A DNA stretch of 36,202 nucleotides, taken from positions 1-36,202 of the forward strand of contig JAFMCU010000012.1 of NCBI GenBank assembly GCA_017857595.1. Reading direction: 5' to 3'. This DNA comes from Thermoprotei archaeon. GTDB lineage: Archaea > Thermoproteota > Thermoprotei > Gearchaeales > Gearchaeaceae. The notes beneath the pieces are model-generated. The model saw only the letters and a list, made by a program, of their open reading frames with translations, ran no database searches and was not told where the DNA came from. This document shows positions 34,805 to 36,202 of this stretch, piece by piece. Numbering within the stretch: the first letter of the stretch is position 1; each line of letters begins with the position of its first letter. The position numbers were made by a program, and so were the translations under genes.

Positions 34805-35902
34805 ATGTTGGAAGAAGGTAAAGCGAAAATAGAAGTATTTAATGGAGTTTTTTACAATCCTTATGCGAGATTATCTAGAGATATAGGTGTTAGTTTTTTA
34901 AACGCAGCATCTGAATTTCTAAGTAGGAAGCTTAATATTTGTGAGCCACTTTCAGCAACAGGAATTAGAGGAATAAGATATGTTTTGGAATGTGATAGAG
35001 TTCAAAAAATAATATTAAACGATAAATCTGAAGTAGCGTATGAAAACATTTTATACAATATCAAAATAAATAATTTAACTAAAATTTATGAAGTGCATAA
35101 TAAAGATGCAATAATTCTTTTATATGAACACTCACATAAAGGCGAACGTTTTGATTTAATAGACATTGATCCATTTGGTTCTCCTATGAAATTCATTATG
35201 CCTGCAATAAGTTCAATTGTCCATAAAGGTTTTCTTGCTGTAACAGCTACAGATACCGCAGCATTATGTGGCGTAGCTAAAAGGGCTGGATTAAGAAAAT
35301 ATTTAGCTAATCTTGAGAAAACTGAATTTTTACATGAAGTAGGTATAAGAGCTTTGGCTTCTGCTATTATTCGTATTGCAGCAATTAATGAAATAGCACT
35401 TGAACCGATATATTCTCATTCCACAAGACATTATATGAGAATATATTTTAGAGTTTATGTTAGTACGAGTAAATGCGATAGTATTTTAGAGAATATCGGG
35501 TTTCTTTTTTATTGTGAGAATTGTCTTTGGAGAGGATATACAAAAGGAATAATTTATAAAGATTATTTAATTTGTCCAATTTGTAATAACAAAAATTTAA
35601 TAATCGGGCCTATCTGGTTAGATAAAATTGTAAATAAAGAAGTTGCAACACTTATGAAGAAATTCTCCAATGACTATTCAAAAAATCTAATTCAAAAATT
35701 ATTTGATGAAGCTGAAATGCCTCCATTCTTTTATGAAATGGATAAAATAACTAGTAAACTAAAGATATCTGAACTTTCATTGAATTTTGTCATAGAAAAG
35801 TTAAGAAATATGGGTTATGTAGCATGTAGAACGCATTTTTCTAACAAAGGAATAAAGACTAACGCAGATATTATAACAATAAAGAACATACTAACTAAAT
35901 GA
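34805..35902 (+). CDS. trm1: tRNA (guanine26-N2)-dimethyltransferase
   Basis: A 365-residue archaeal Trm1 that makes m2,2G at position 26 of tRNA. SATGIRGIRY (50-59) is the SAM motif, LNDKS (71-75) the acidic loop and DIDPFGSP (120-127) the catalytic DPFG motif. A zinc knuckle Cys237/Cys240/Cys257/Cys260 separates the Rossmann domain from the C-terminal domain. The length is typical for archaeal Trm1 and no truncation is seen. Confidence 0.96.
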   Translation: MLEEGKAKIEVFNGVFYNPYARLSRDIGVSFLNAASEFLSRKLNICEPLSATGIRGIRYVLECDRVQKIILNDKSEVAYENILYNIKINNLTKIYEVHNKDAIILLYEHSHKGERFDLIDIDPFGSPMKFIMPAISSIVHKGFLAVTATDTAALCGVAKRAGLRKYLANLEKTEFLHEVGIRALASAIIRIAAINEIALEPIYSHSTRHYMRIYFRVYVSTSKCDSILENIGFLFYCENCLWRGYTKGIIYKDYLICPICNNKNLIIGPIWLDKIVNKEVATLMKKFSNDYSKNLIQKLFDEAEMPPFFYEMDKITSKLKISELSLNFVIEKLRNMGYVACRTHFSNKGIKTNADIITIKNILTK

Positions 35903-35945
35903 ATTTAAAAAATTAATAAAAAATGTTTGAAATATAATAATGAAT

Positions 35946-36017
35946 GCCGGGATGGCAGAGTGGTTATGCGGCGGCCTGCAGAGCCGTTTCACGGGGGTTC
36001 GAATCCCTCTCCCGGCT
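35946..36017 (+). tRNA. tRNA-Cys (GCA)
   Basis: A 72-nt cloverleaf: acceptor GCCGGGA with TCCCGGC, a D arm GCAGAGTGGTTATGC, anticodon stem GCGGC with GCCGT around loop CTGCAGA (anticodon GCA), and T arm GGGGG-TTCGAAT-CCCTC. Discriminator base 73 is U, the known identity element for tRNA-Cys. There is no intron and the 3' CCA is not encoded. Confidence 0.97.
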
Positions 36018-36202
36018 TTATGAATTATTATCTTTATGAAAAAACTTATATATTGTTAATTAATAAAGCATCATTTTTTGTTCAAATAAAAATGTTTTAT
36101 TGAAAAATATTTCGAAATAAACAATAATCAATTTTAAAATTTATTATCTCAATAAATATTAGCAAATAGCTTGTTAAATTATTAATGAAAGAGTATGACT
36201 TA
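36018..36202. other. AT-rich intergenic tail with TATA-like elements and a possible partial CDS start
   Basis: No ORF of note is seen after tRNA-Cys. AAAACTTATATATT at 36041-36054 looks like a BRE/TATA element without a gene at the expected distance. ATAAATATTA near 36152-36161 lies about 28 nt before an ATG at 36185, which opens a frame of six codons to the window edge and may be the start of the next gene. Confidence 0.35.

Noticed and set aside
1-36202. CRISPR array, insertion sequence or integrated virus
   Set aside because: No regularly spaced direct repeats, transposase or integrase genes, or attachment-site duplication next to the 5S or tRNA gene were seen.

Overview
The window is a compact, AT-rich archaeal chromosome segment. 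An archaeal 5S rRNA gene, aNop5/fibrillarin, ribosomal protein S30e, GatDE, archaeal RNase HII, Trm1, Hjc, archaemetzincin and a two-subunit 2-oxoacid:ferredoxin oxidoreductase point to Archaea. S30e, the DUF1512 protein and the fused oxidoreductase alpha chain suggest Thermoproteota (Crenarchaeota), perhaps a low-GC thermoacidophile related to Caldisphaera/Acidilobales or Sulfolobales; that placement is inference. Many genes have a TATA element about 25-30 nt before the ATG, so transcripts are probably leaderless. Genes inside operons overlap by 4-14 nt.

Layout. 1-120: 3'-truncated 5S rRNA (minus). 219-2303: DUF1512 membrane protein, a zinc-ribbon protein and a Trm9-like methyltransferase that has no ATG/GTG/TTG start. 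2336-6991: MFS transporter, DinB-fold protein, serS and pyrG. 7062-9838: glycosylated surface protein, purA and a dUTPase/dCTP-deaminase family protein. 9895-12844: 2-oxoacid:ferredoxin oxidoreductase alpha and beta. 12841-15151: SufS-type cysteine desulfurase, Bcp peroxiredoxin and a coiled-coil protein. 15208-15359: an isolated GC-rich, highly structured RNA gene. 15360-19100: nuclease-like hypothetical protein, P5C-type aldehyde dehydrogenase, a small basic protein and nicotinate phosphoribosyltransferase. 19166-22074: acyl-CoA dehydrogenase and both ETF subunits. 22138-22994: hjc-amzA. 23048-28812: ileS, a RimK-type ATP-grasp ligase, a small membrane protein and adenosylhomocysteinase. 28809-32214: S30e-gatD-gatE. 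32292-35902: nop5-flpA, rnhB and trm1. 35946-36017: tRNA-Cys(GCA).

Functionally this is mostly an information-processing and core-metabolism region: tRNA charging and modification (SerRS, IleRS, GatDE, Trm1, Trm9-like), box C/D RNP modification, nucleotide synthesis (PyrG, PurA, dUTPase family), Fe-S and ferredoxin metabolism (SufS, OFOR), acyl-CoA oxidation (ACAD plus ETF) and replication/repair (Hjc, RNase HII). There is no sign of an integrated virus, insertion sequence or CRISPR array. No gap over 300 bases lacks a gene.

The most novel element is the RNA at 15208-15359. It is a rod of about 50 base pairs with its own promoter at the canonical distance. Its tip can form either of two competing hairpins or a pseudoknot, and a bulge-helix-bulge-like element near its base could be a tRNA-splicing-endonuclease site. 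I could not match it to RNase P RNA, SRP RNA, box C/D or H/ACA families.
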